The notes beneath the pieces were generated by a model, which saw nothing but the letters and a program-made list of their open reading frames with translations, was not told where the DNA came from and ran no database searches. A program made the translations under genes and the position numbers. Below are positions 1 to 9,418 of a stretch of DNA of 64,000 nt, in pieces. The stretch comes from Erodium maritimum (taxonomy: Eukaryota > Streptophyta > Magnoliopsida > Geraniales > Geraniaceae), in the NCBI GenBank assembly GCA_963921825.1, contig OY997593.1, forward strand, positions 57,086,039 through 57,150,038. Direction: 5' to 3'. Each line of letters opens with the position of its first letter. The stretch's first letter is position 1.

Positions 1-572
1 TCTTATGGACCGAGGGAAAATCCGACATGACACAACGAGTATTGTGGATCGGAGGGTGGCGACTTCATGTCCCACGGAATTACTTGAACGTTCGATCTTC
101 TATTGAGTATTTAAGAAATGCATTGATTCTCTTATTTTCCTACGATCTTTATTGACTCTTTGAGATTGTTAAACATTCGGTTCGCCCCCGTATTTCATCA
201 TCGGTTTGGTTTCTCTTTTATTAAGATTTGAATGAACTTGTGAACTCTTGTTTATTAAACTAAAAGGGTGACCTGGTTATGCATTTTCCCTACTGAGCGT
301 AAGCTCACCCCTCCTGTCTTTGTGGTGGTTCAGGTGTTGAGCGGGAGCAGTATTAGCCGGACTCTCAGAGCTCGGGAGCTTGATGGTTTAGCTAGTTTTA
401 GAGACGTGTACTCTTTTAAGTTGGATATTGTGTTTTACCGTTGAGCTGTGACTCATTACATTTTGAAGGATTTATATCATTTTGAAACTTTATTTTATTT
501 CATTATTTTTGTTTTACTGTAAATCTTTAGTCACGTCTCGAGTCTGGTCAAAACCGGATTTGGGGCGTGACA
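1..572 (+). mobile_element. 3' part of a Gypsy LTR (solo or truncated)
   Basis: This is the end of an LTR related to the complete LTRs at 46237-49029 and 54938-57730 but in the opposite orientation. Shared landmarks with the reverse complement of those LTRs are the stretch near 15-75 (gagggaaaatccg, then ggatcggagggtgg and cttcatg), the block near 285-320 (ttccctactgagcg, agctcacccc) and the terminus ccggatttggggcgtgaca at 554-572. No initiator-Met primer binding site follows, so this is a solo LTR or the 3' LTR of an element whose body lies before the window. It is clearly more diverged than the two LTRs at 46-58 kb, so it is an older insertion. Confidence 0.8.
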
Positions 573-1290
573 GAGAAACTCGCGCATGAGAGATTTCGAC
601 GCTCCGAGTGACTCTCGACGGTGCATCTGAATATTGGCCAAGGTTTTGGACAACTTCAGTTCGAGTGCCACGTCGGCCTATCCCTTGCCCTCTCATTTTC
701 CCTTCTTGTCTTTGTTTCTTTTGGCCCTCAGGCTGACGACCGCGTATGGCTTCGGGAAATACCCATCGGCCTCTTCAGCAGTGGCAACAAGAATGTCCTT
801 CTCAAACAATGGCGAGGTTATGGAAGATGTTCTTCGGGTACAACTTCCCCTGGTGTCGATGAACTCGTTGGTAGTCGTGGAGAACTCGTTCTCAAAACGG
901 TGCTTCCAACAAGGCTTTTCTCTCACTATGTTCCACCAATGCTTCCATGTGAATACATGCTCATTCATCATAATATACTACTACTCGACGTCGACCTTGA
1001 TTCGGTCGTCAGAACGAACGCTTTGGTAGACGTGCTTGAACTTAGACCAACATCCCTGAAACATCTTGACTTTCATGTTCGTCAAACTCTAATGTTGTTT
1101 GCATTTCTTTGTTATGCCCTCTGTCTCCTCGGTTTGTCGGGTAATGATTGTAAGGTCTTTCTTAAAGTTTTCCAAGAAACGATGGTTCGTATAGTTTGCC
1201 CCGTGGATCGAGTTCTCTAAGTAATTCAACCATACATTCACAAAGCCTTCCTCCTCCGAACGCGTCCACTTACGGTACATCCAGGCTCGT
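573..1290 (-). pseudogene. PIF/Harbinger ORF1 (Myb/trihelix-type) relic
   Basis: Minus-strand reading gives a Myb/trihelix-like start around 1280-1160 (RKWTRSEEEGFVNVWLN, then SIHGANYT). Further on, at 971-700, there is a C-terminal-like stretch with FTWKHWWNIV and KPCWKHRF followed by a serine/threonine-rich tail. This order matches ORF1 of plant PIF/Harbinger transposons, a DNA-binding protein that partners the transposase. The frame is broken between the two parts, so it is not functional. The Gypsy LTR at 1-572 directly abuts it and may have inserted into the Harbinger element. No TIR was located. The large plus-strand ORFs over this interval are shadows. Confidence 0.6.
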
Positions 1291-2759
1291 TTGGTTGACT
1301 CGGCTTACAACAGTCTAGTTGGGGTCGGGGGGACCCGCACTCATATGATCAGTGTCGAGCGACTGTTTCCCGAGACGTGCATCTAATGATGGCTTGTTCT
1401 CAAGCTCGAACCTAGAAAAGTAGTGGAGCTGTAGAACGTGATGGATCTCGGAAAAGTTGCAGCGTCCGATTATGTGAGGGAACCCGAGTATTGTGGAGCT
1501 CGAAAAAGTGATGGAAGTCGGGTACATGTTTGAAGAATTGGTTTTGGGTTTAATTACGTTTACCTTTCTCGCTACTTGTCACCCTGCGATTTGACAGTCA
1601 ACGATTTAATGGGCCCTTATGCATCGATTCTTCAGACTGTCAGCGTCTACGGATTCACCGACATACATTCAAGGTTCGTAACAACCCATTGCAAGAGCTC
1701 TAACAGATGTACACAAAACCCAGAGAATTAGAAGGTTTCAGAAAAAGCTCGGAGACAGCATTGCATTCATGAATTTGCAAACACAAAAGAAAATCACAGA
1801 TGACGTTGAAAGTCTACCAAAAGATTTTGTGAGATGATTCTGTATTTTATGGACTTTTAACAACTAAGGTAGGAATATATTGAATAGCACAGGACATAAG
1901 TCAGTACTGGTTGCTTGCCTACTCCTTTCATGGTTGTTATATTACTAATCAATAAAGCAAATATTGCTTGCACAAGTAGCCTTGCACTTGCATCCTAGAA
2001 TTGTTAGAGGAATAAGTCATTAAACTCTTGATGGAGATTTTTAAAAAAGCAGTACATCTCCTTTTGGAGTCATAATATTGGTGCTAAAAAGGACTAGGAC
2101 CTGGAAATGGAATACTAGAGTGTAAGAGGGTGGTCACTGAGGAGAATGGGTCCAAGCAGTTAAGGGGAGAGAATGAAATTAAAACCAGACCCTACTTACC
2201 AAACCCATATCTGAATCTCAACAAAAGTGATAGCATTTGGTATTTATTTGAGCTTGCCCTCACAATCACATGCACCTTTTGAACAATATATCATTCATGA
2301 CTATCTCTTTAGTCATGGGTTAGGTGGCCAGTTTCTGTCCCTCTCTAATGACCCTTTCTTTCATCTAACACATACATAGCAACTTTAGTTGAGGACTACT
2401 ACAAGTGTCGGACCATGGAGCCTTTCTAGGATCTTGAAACCAAAACCATTACAACTCATATAACACATCTCTATTCTTCAACATTATGTAACTTGCATGC
2501 TACACTGAGTACCCTTCAAGTTCTTTTTCACACCAAAATCATCCATATATTTACAAAACTATCACTCTCCATCAAATTTAAACACAACTGCACCATGAAT
2601 CATAACAAATCAAAGTCATAACATCAATGATTGTAGACTTCAAACAAAAGAGTCAGTCACAATTAAAGCAACTTCACATGCCTTTTCCTTCATCCCCAAT
2701 CCACCATTAGAAACACATTTCAAAGTAACTCAACAAAACCATTACTCATGAACCAACCA
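1291..2759. other. Gene-free stretch
   Basis: No ORF with recognisable motifs, no RNA gene and no clear element termini were seen here. The first 250 bases may still belong to the Harbinger relic on the left. The rest is AT-rich intergenic sequence ending at the target-site duplication of the next insertion. Confidence 0.5.
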
Positions 2760-2768
2760 AGGAGCTAG

Positions 2769-3852
2769 TTTTTTTCTTCTTTTTTTAGGAAGGGTATAAG
2801 TTCGATTAATCAAGAAAAATAAAAAAACAAACATCAGAATACAACAAGTGAAGTCTAGAGATGAAACCCGATTACAAGCCAAGGTAATAGCTGGTACCCT
2901 CGTCGAAAGACAGGTGTTCCTGCGCACTGGACTAACAAGCAAAGTTCTAAAGTAGTATCTATAAGTGAAAAAGACAACAAAAGATTCGCTCGAATTGACA
3001 GGTCCTAAGAACTAAATACCCCAAAAGAGGGTTGTCTTGACTTGCTGGATGACGGGTCCAAAACAGCTGAAAGACCGAGATGACACGTTTACTTTTGGGC
3101 CCAACAGGTTTCCATTCCCCCTGAGTTCGTCCCTCCTTTGCAAAAGCTGTTTCGATAAGATCTGGACCAGGCAACAATGTCCCTCTTCGACGAGAACTGC
3201 ATTGATAGCATTTGTACCACCTAATCCCAATCAAACATATCACGGATTGACTCATTGTTGACCGAATTTTGGGTGTTATAACACCACGCCGATAAGATTG
3301 AAGCATAAACAAAAGGGGCATCTGGCTTCCATCTGCCAGAGAAGATGGGCGGCAAGGGTTCCTTACTCCGTTCCGGCGGACGAAGAAACTCTGACGAAGG
3401 AGGGCTCTGCCGAGCAGCTGTGTCCCTGGCCAGACAATCGTGGTGGTTCCGACTACGAAGCCTAGGCGCATGAGGAGGGGGCTCTACAACGGAAAGGTTG
3501 GGGCTTCAGTCGTTCCAGATCTGAGCTGCTCAGACGGAGGAGAAGCTGGTCCAGGTTGGGGATCTCGGTCACGATGGTTCATGGTAGTCCATAAGGAAAT
3601 GGAAGCTGGTAACGGAAAAAAAAAGGGGGTAGGGATTGACGCCACACGGTGAAAAGGGGGTGAGGATCAGAGGAGGCAGATGAAGCAGACGATAAGCGAT
3701 AGGAGGAAGCCGATGAGACGACAGACCAACCGGGCACACCTCTACCGGTAACCTCCAAAATCGAAACCCGAAAGGTCCCGATGATAGTAGCGCCAAGACA
3801 AAGAGAAAACAAGGTCCTTGACGGTGGTCATTGAGAGCGTTCAGACGGACTT
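2769..3852 (-). mobile_element. Non-LTR retrotransposon-like insertion, about 1.1 kb
   Basis: A poly(T)-rich left end (from 2769) and flanking direct repeats aggagctag at 2760-2768 and 3853-3861 (13 of 14 if extended with one mismatch) indicate target-primed insertion in minus orientation. The 5' half (3560-3850, read on minus) is rich in TC and CCG triplets as in 5' regions of plant LINEs. The ORFs here (170, 77 and 75 aa) show no conserved domain I recognise, so it is a truncated or non-autonomous copy. The insertion ends about 300 bp upstream of the phytocyanin start codon and therefore forms part of that gene's distal promoter. Confidence 0.6.
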
Positions 3853-4074
3853 AGGAGCTAGCTTTTGTTTCTTTATTTTACACATAAATAATTCTTCTGT
3901 CTTTCTGCCGATTAAAGGAACTCTTAGGGTCCAAAAACATTAGGTGCAACTGTAAAGCATAGGTGAAGTCATCTTCTTTGAATCAATCACCCTCAAAACT
4001 CTCACAATGTCAAACATATTTATTTATGAAGAAAAAAAACGAAAGCTATACTAACTCCAACTTGTTTGTTCCAT

Positions 4075-4082
4075 TATATAAA
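4075..4082 (+). promoter_or_regulatory. TATA box of the phytocyanin gene
   Basis: TATATAAA lies 82 bases before the start codon at 4164, leaving a short C/A-rich 5' leader typical of plant genes. Confidence 0.7.
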
Positions 4083-4163
4083 CCAAACCCAAATCTCCTC
4101 TTCCCATCACAAACCCAAACCCCAAAACCTCCTCTGTTTCTCTGTTGATCAACAGCAACAAAC

Positions 4164-4772
4164 ATGGCAAGCTCCATTGGTGGAATAGTGTGCATTGCAA
4201 TAGTCATGAGCTCAATTGTGCAAACCTTGGCCGTAGATTACACCGTCGGAGACACTTCAGGGTGGGCCACCGGCGTCAACTACGACAGCTGGGCCAAAGG
4301 GAAGACCTTTGCTGTTGGCGACAACCTTGGTGAGTGAAACATAGAACATCAAACCTAGTTCTTGATACAAAAGATAAAAAAAAATCATATTTTTCTGTGA
4401 ATTGGTATAGTGTTCAACTATGGAGGGGGGCACACGGTGGACGAGGTGAGCAAGAGCGACTACGACAGCTGCACCACGGGCAACGCAATAACGACGGACA
4501 GCACCGGCACCACCACCATCCCACTCAAGACCGCCGGAGCTCATAACTTTATATGCGGCGTCGTCGGCCACTGTGGCAACGGCATGAAGTTGTCCGTGAC
4601 GGTGGCGGCTGGCACAACCCCGGCATCAGGATCGTCGACCCCACCAGCGACGCCTTCCAGTAAGACGACACCGTCGGCGGTGCCCACGGGTGTGTCTTCT
4701 GCCGGAAACAACTCTCCGGTACTTGCTCTGTCGGTGGGTGTGGTTGCCTTATTTGGGTTGATCATGTCCTGA
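4164..4772 (+). CDS. Uclacyanin-like phytocyanin (blue copper protein), two exons
   Basis: Exons are 4164-4329 and 4411-4772, with an 81-bp GT-AG intron splitting a valine codon; the product is 175 aa. Visible features in order: a signal peptide (about residues 1-23, ending near QTLA), the plastocyanin-like domain ([12 protein letters not shown] to MKLSVTVAA), a Pro/Ser/Thr/Ala-rich arabinogalactan-like linker and a hydrophobic C-terminus fitting a GPI-anchor signal. The type-1 copper ligands are present: the His in FNYGGGHTV, then Cys, His and Met in [13 protein letters not shown]. The two cysteines that form the conserved disulfide are in YDSC and GHC. The axial Met marks the uclacyanin class rather than the stellacyanin class, which has Gln. 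Family members are apoplastic, membrane-anchored electron-transfer proteins linked to wall and lignin processes; the exact substrate is unknown. Both the intron position and the overall length are usual for phytocyanins. Confidence 0.93.
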
Positions 4773-4787
4773 GCTACTCCGACTGTG

Positions 4788-4808
4788 GCCAGGATAGAGG
4801 CAGTGCTC
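4788..4808 (+). promoter_or_regulatory. Candidate miR408 target site in the 3' UTR
   Basis: Starting 16 bases after the stop codon, the sequence pairs with the conserved plant miR408 (21-nt form beginning AUGCACUGCC). Pairing is continuous at miRNA positions 3-13, which include the cleavage position 10/11, and at 16-21. Mismatches fall at positions 1, 2, 14 and 15. miR408 is known to repress copper proteins (plantacyanin, laccases, uclacyanin) when copper is scarce, so a site on this gene fits established biology. Pairing was scored by eye; cleavage is not shown. Confidence 0.7.
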
Positions 4809-5380
4809 TATTTTTCTTTTTCTTTTTTTATAATAGATGTTGTTATTGTTGTATTTTGTTACTTGGTTGTTACTTGTTTAATGTCTATTGTATCATCCCT
4901 TTACATGAATGAGCTATTTGAACAAGGATTACTTGTGTCATTTTTGTAACATCAATACCATACTCACGAGCTGATTGGTTTGTAAGTAGAGTATCAATTT
5001 GGAGTGTTGATGCGAAGCCCATGCCGTTGAATCATTGATGTTGAGCCCAATAAATATGCAGGCTTTAAGTACTTGGGCTTGGGCTTCATGAGCGAATCTG
5101 GCTGGTACTCAAAAGAGCCAATGCAGAGTAGCATTGCTGTTTTGCTTTATAGAGAAAGCATCCGAAAAGCATTGAATAGAAAACACAAACACATGATGGA
5201 AATAACTATAAGAAGACCATTTGTGAGTTGTGAGTTCTCCTACGCTTGCAAACGTGCTGTCATGTCTGTTTGTCCCCCAATTCCACGTGCTTATGCCTCT
5301 CTCTTTGGCGTACGTAACATGACCGCTGTCAACCGTCACCACATAACAACTGTTAACATTACCAAGCTCTAAAAACATGT
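4809..5380. other. 3' flank of the phytocyanin gene
   Basis: A T-rich 3' UTR runs to roughly 4900-4960. Beyond that I see no gene; short ORFs on both strands lack motifs. Harbinger-derived sequence begins a little after 5380. Confidence 0.5.
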
Positions 5381-5478
5381 ACGGTGGAATTTGTATTGAT
5401 TGCCCTATTAATATTATATGGTTAAAATTAAATATACGTCAACCAATTTATTATTATTGAAACTTAACTAAACATACG

Positions 5479-5943
5479 TTAATCACAAGTTATTATCACC
5501 GAAGCGGAAATTAAAACAAAGCATAACAACGGCTTATAGTTTGTGAACGTATTGTAGCCACTTCGGGTGGTCTTTGGGTAGATTCCAAATCGCAAACTTT
5601 GTAAAAAACCGGCGATGTCGCTTCTGATACGTGTCCGCAACCAAGACTGTAAGTTGATCATCGGTTTGTCCCAGCAGGTGAGCGTGAAGTTTTTCACGGT
5701 AGATTAAATTAAAACGAAGTACCTTGTCCGAGATCCTATGTCAATGGTCCTTACACTGCTTCTTGGATCGCAACATGGGGGATCAAGGGATGATTGGACG
5801 AAGTATGCGTATACATCCGGCCAGCATTGGATGTTTGGGCCCCGGCGAGCGTGTTGAAGCCACACAACAACCAACACCATCTCTTCTTCGTGTGCCCATT
5901 GGAATGTTCGGCGGTGGGGGTCCATCAGCGGTTCGGTGGACAT
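5479..5943 (-). pseudogene. PIF/Harbinger ORF1 relic (first of two)
   Basis: On the minus strand an ATG at 5943 opens a frame with a Myb/trihelix-like segment (WAHEEEMVLVVVWLQHARRG), followed after frame changes by FTKFAIWNLPKDHPKW near 5600-5550, which resembles the conserved HPKW-type block of Harbinger ORF1. A TATA-like tatttata sits about 60 bp upstream at 6003-6010 in minus orientation. Frameshifts and stops break the reading frame. Element ends could not be fixed. Confidence 0.5.
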
Positions 5944-6390
5944 GAAAATCTTTTAGAGGATTTGGTGTAGGAAGTGATGAGAATAAGTGATGAAGGTGGT
6001 GGTATTTATATCCACCGAACCGTCGGCCATCCCAAAAGCATTTTGATCATTTTCTCATATGTAATGCAATTATGTCACACAAAACAAGGAATTTGGAATG
6101 AATATCAAATTCAAGTGAAATATTGGGAAAATGAAATTCAAATTGTAATTCAACCCCATAATTAAATTACAAAATTGCAACGGGTAATGAAACGGATAAA
6201 TTAAGACGGGAAAATAATTAATTTAAAGATAAAAGGAAACGGAAAATTAAATAACACTATTAGTACCCTTGGAACTTTGTCACCCGAGGGTTCACGGTTT
6301 TCCAGTGGTCCTTTCATTGCTTCTCGGTTCGGAACAGATCATCTGGTCCATGCATGTTGGCGATTTATCTCCCTATGACGTCTCAATACT

Positions 6391-6702
6391 TCACGTTTGT
6401 CTTGGAATTCCCGTGAATTGAATCATAGGAATTGACCAACCAAGCGCGAACAAGACGCTCGTCCTCCTAGACACTCCACAGTCTTCGCGATTTTTTTGGT
6501 TGATCCTCGCTCGCTTAGTTTTCCATCCTTTTGCCCCTCCAGGTACACGGGGGTTTGACACCACGGTGACATCTTCGGTATTTTTGGGATTTTCTTGACT
6601 TATCGGTGCAGAGTTTTGGCTCAGGAGGAATTTCTCTTGGGTTGCCGGGACGAACTCGTCATTTGACATCTGACTCATCAAATCACCCCAATCATACTCC
6701 AT
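6391..6702 (-). pseudogene. PIF/Harbinger ORF1 relic (second), N-terminal part
   Basis: The ATG at 6702 starts a 103-aa frame whose first 60 residues are the polar leader common in Harbinger ORF1. The Myb/trihelix block (a Trp-Ser-Val then EDERLVRAWL pattern) continues in a neighbouring frame with an in-frame stop around 6470, so the gene is dead. A TATA box (TATATAAA on minus, 6796-6803) lies 94 bp upstream of the ATG. GC-rich short repeats at 6830-7010 look like Harbinger 5' subterminal sequence. Confidence 0.55.
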
Positions 6703-6795
6703 TACAAACGAAAAAAAACGAGTGTAGACAAATAATAGAGTATTATTTTGAGAAGAATTGTGTTCGTGTGTGAAAATGAAATGGGGGTATGTTGT

Positions 6796-6803
6796 TTATA
6801 TAG
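6796..6803 (-). promoter_or_regulatory. TATA box of a Harbinger ORF1 relic
   Basis: TATATAAA on the minus strand, 94 bp upstream of the ATG at 6702. This is the same layout as in the element at 12661-14931, where the TATA box is about 110 bp upstream of ORF1. Confidence 0.5.
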
Positions 6804-7128
6804 AGGATAAGGGGGGAAACAACATCTGTCACGTGTCTCCAGTGGAGAGAGAGCCAACGGTCAGCGGCAGATTCGGGCAGTTAGTGTTGATCGCTGACTG
6901 CCAATGGCTCCAAACGCCAGCGCTGAGTGCCAACGATTACTTCACCAGCTGTACGAACCGCCTGCAACGAAACGTCGGCTCACCGTCTATAACATGCCAG
7001 CGATTCGTCAGCGTTTTCTCACCGCCAACAACAAAACGCGACTTTCCAAACGAGTCCGGCCATGTATCAGTCTCTAAACGGGCCGGTCTAAGAGAGCCAA
7101 ATACGCGATCCTTGTCAACAACTTGCGC

Positions 7129-7842
7129 CTACTTCTCCGTAAGAGATCGCATACGAATGGGAAAGAGATCAGCAACAGACGCAAAAATCACAGGATGAGA
7201 ATTCAATCCCGCGAATTTCTCCGCCTGAATCGATCTTCCCAGATCCGCGCCCGTCTGCACAGAACCAAAACCATCCGACGCAGCTTGCCGGAGAAGAAGG
7301 TCCTCCGGTATCTGTTCCGGCGTTAAAACAGTCGTGGTACCATTCCCATCATTCCCAAACCGAGAAACAGGCTCGGTAACTGCAGAACCAATGCGATCCG
7401 GCTCCTCTAAACCTGGAACCTTGGTTTTGAAGGTGCTCTGTTTTAAGGGTACTGAAACAGGGGCGGTGCACTTTACACATCCCATACCAGTTTGATCTGA
7501 TTCCGGCCGAGCAAGAGCAACCAACAGAGTGTACCCATTCAATGTAAAACCATTGAGCGTCTCTATAGCATGTAGAGCCGACTCTTTGAGTTTAAAAACA
7601 GTGAAACCGAAATACCTGCCTTTCCGATTTGATTTCTTCAAAACCTTGACGAAGAGGACTTCACCAAATGCTCCCAACGAGTTCCGGATCCACTCCGATG
7701 ATGTATCCATGGGGAGGTTGTAAATGAACACCTTACACCGTTGTTCCTCACCGGTCACCGGCAACACAGCTGCTCCGTCTAACGTCTCACCCTCTTGCAC
7801 CACCGCCCGCGTCTCACCTTTGGCTCCCTCTGCATCGACCAC
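7129..7842 (-). CDS. RRM-domain ORF, probably transposon-derived
   Basis: This 237-codon ORF holds one RNA-recognition motif. RNP2 is KVFIYNLP (about residues 37-44) and RNP1 is GRYFGFTVF (about 75-83), followed by the usual helix and last strand ending in LLVALARPE. No domain is visible in the roughly 120 residues after it. An ORF at 7900-8139 on the same strand (Lys/Ser-rich, KKAKLKK) may be an upstream exon or an earlier part separated by a frameshift; the frame of the RRM ORF is open upstream to about 7890. Single RRMs of this kind occur in ORF1 of one group of plant LINEs. No poly(A) end or target-site duplication was found, so capture inside a Harbinger-type element, or a decayed host gene, remains possible. 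The intact RNP motifs argue for recent coding constraint or recent arrival. Confidence 0.5.
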   Translation of the reverse strand: MVDAEGAKGETRAVVQEGETLDGAAVLPVTGEEQRCKVFIYNLPMDTSSEWIRNSLGAFGEVLFVKVLKKSNRKGRYFGFTVFKLKESALHAIETLNGFTLNGYTLLVALARPESDQTGMGCVKCTAPVSVPLKQSTFKTKVPGLEEPDRIGSAVTEPVSRFGNDGNGTTTVLTPEQIPEDLLLRQAASDGFGSVQTGADLGRSIQAEKFAGLNSHPVIFASVADLFPIRMRSLTEK

Positions 7843-8587
7843 ATGCTCAGATCCAGACGCACATGTCGGATGCAGAGTTTCAGACGCCCCTTACCGTGGC
7901 TACTCTGAAACAGAACGAGAAGGGAGTGGCCCTGTCGCGACGGTCCGAGTCTTGTCCGATACCTTCTTCAGCTTGGCCTTCTTTGCCGGACCACCCTTGC
8001 TGACCTTGGAGGAAGAAGACGCCTTCGTAGCCAGAGAAGAACACGTTATGATTTTGCAATAGGAATCATAACTAGAGAGTAATACCGAACAAAAAACTGA
8101 AAAAGAGATCGGCTTAGGGAGGAAATTCGCAGGAACCATATAAGCATCTAGTTTCTTTGGTCTTCCAAAACGTTGTTGGTTGATAGTATTGACGGATAGA
8201 ATAAAAAAACATTAAATTAACTTCTCTCTTCTATCAGCCAACACTATCAGCCAACTAATTCAGCCATGTCTTTTCTGCTGACTAATAGTTGCTAGCTAAT
8301 AGAATAAGTAAATATTCTAAAATAATTTCAGGAGTGTTTTATTTTAATTTTGATAAAAATATAAAATAATTTATTTACTAAAATAAAATAAAAATTATAA
8401 AAGCTTTAAATGTATAGTAAATTGAAATTATATATATTAAATAATAAACCAGTGTTATTAAAAAAAATTAAAACATATTTTCTAAAACTACAATAGATTA
8501 TATAGGTAAAAGTATATTTTTATAAATATATTTTTTTAAGGGTCAACCATTGGTCAAAATATATTTTTCAAGGGTCAAAAGGAACTA

Positions 8588-8748
8588 GTCGTTGCGTCGG
8601 CGGATGGTGTCGTCGGTAATGTTACCAACGCACCCCTCCGCCAACGCATTTCCGCCACCGAACCGTCAGCTATCTGCCAGATATGCGCCGACATTTCGTC
8701 TCCGCCATCACCAAACCGCCAACGAATCGCCTACGACTGGAGATGCTC
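8588..8748. mobile_element. Right end of a Harbinger-like element
   Basis: Read on minus, the end is GAGCATCTCCAGTCG beside a TTA triplet (8749-8751), the terminus and TWA target duplication expected of PIF/Harbinger. The inner 150 bp are GC-rich with repeated CGCCAAC and CCGCC motifs, matching the 5' subterminal region of the element at 12661. AT-rich DNA at 8160-8587 is probably its inner part. The other end was not found. Confidence 0.55.
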
Positions 8749-8787
8749 TTAAGCTAAATTGTGTTCCACAGTGATGAGACTCACTAA

Positions 8788-9088
8788 GAGCATCCACAAC
8801 CGTGAGCGGTAAGGCGCTGGCGGGGAGAAAACGCCGGCGAGGAGATGGCGGGGAGCTTGCTGGCAGGGAGCTTGCTGGCAGGGAGTGCTGGCTGGGAGCT
8901 TAAGGCCGGCACTTATCGCTGGCGGGGAGCAAAAATGTGAATAAAATGGGTTACTATAAGCCAACAAAAAGGCTTTACCATTGTAGCTCATTGGCTGGGA
9001 GAGCTGCCTATAAGGCAAAAAATAATAATTTTTTATTCTTCCCGCCATCACTCCCAGCCAGCAACCAGCTATATGGTTGTGGATGCTC
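8788..9088. mobile_element. Harbinger-like MITE, 301 bp
   Basis: Terminal inverted repeats GAGCATCCACAACC (left) and its inverse GGTTGTGGATGCTC (right) bound the element. The flanking triplets are TAA and TAG, an imperfect TWA duplication. The interior is GC-rich on the left, with a 16-bp motif containing cttgctggcaggga repeated in tandem, and has no coding capacity. The 100-aa minus ORF across it is a shadow. Confidence 0.75.
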
Positions 9089-9235
9089 TAGGGGGCTCAT
9101 AGTTCTAAGTGGATGTTGTAAATCAATTGTAAATTATGGACACCGTTTGCATGAAGTTAGGTTTATATTTATTGATAATTGAAGTAAAATATATTAAATA
9201 TTAAATCTGATAGGACAATGGAGACATCTAATTAA

Positions 9236-9418
9236 TTGGTCGCAACTCACGACTCGTAATTGCGAGTCATGGGTCGCGACTCGCAACTCACGGTTTAGTG
9301 AGTCGTAAGTCGCACACATATTGCACCCACAATAGTGCGATTCGTGGTTCGCGACTCGCTATACCACGAGTCGCGACCTATAAATTACGTACATGGGTCG
9401 CCTGTTGTGGTTGATCTA
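9236..9418. repeat. Cluster of direct and inverted GACTCG/CGAGTC motifs
   Basis: About 150 bp carry many copies of gtcgcgactcg-type words in both orientations. The right end (gttgtggttgatc followed by taa) looks like a decayed Harbinger TIR. This is probably the subterminal transposase-binding region of a Harbinger-like element similar to that at 60020-60216. Confidence 0.45.

Noticed and set aside
621-1220. 199-codon plus-strand ORF
   Set aside because: It is antisense to Harbinger ORF1-like motifs on the minus strand and has no domain of its own.
5360-5400. Possible left Harbinger end (aaaacatgtacggtgg)
   Set aside because: Only the word catgtac agrees with the other ends, and no partner end or TWA duplication could be matched.
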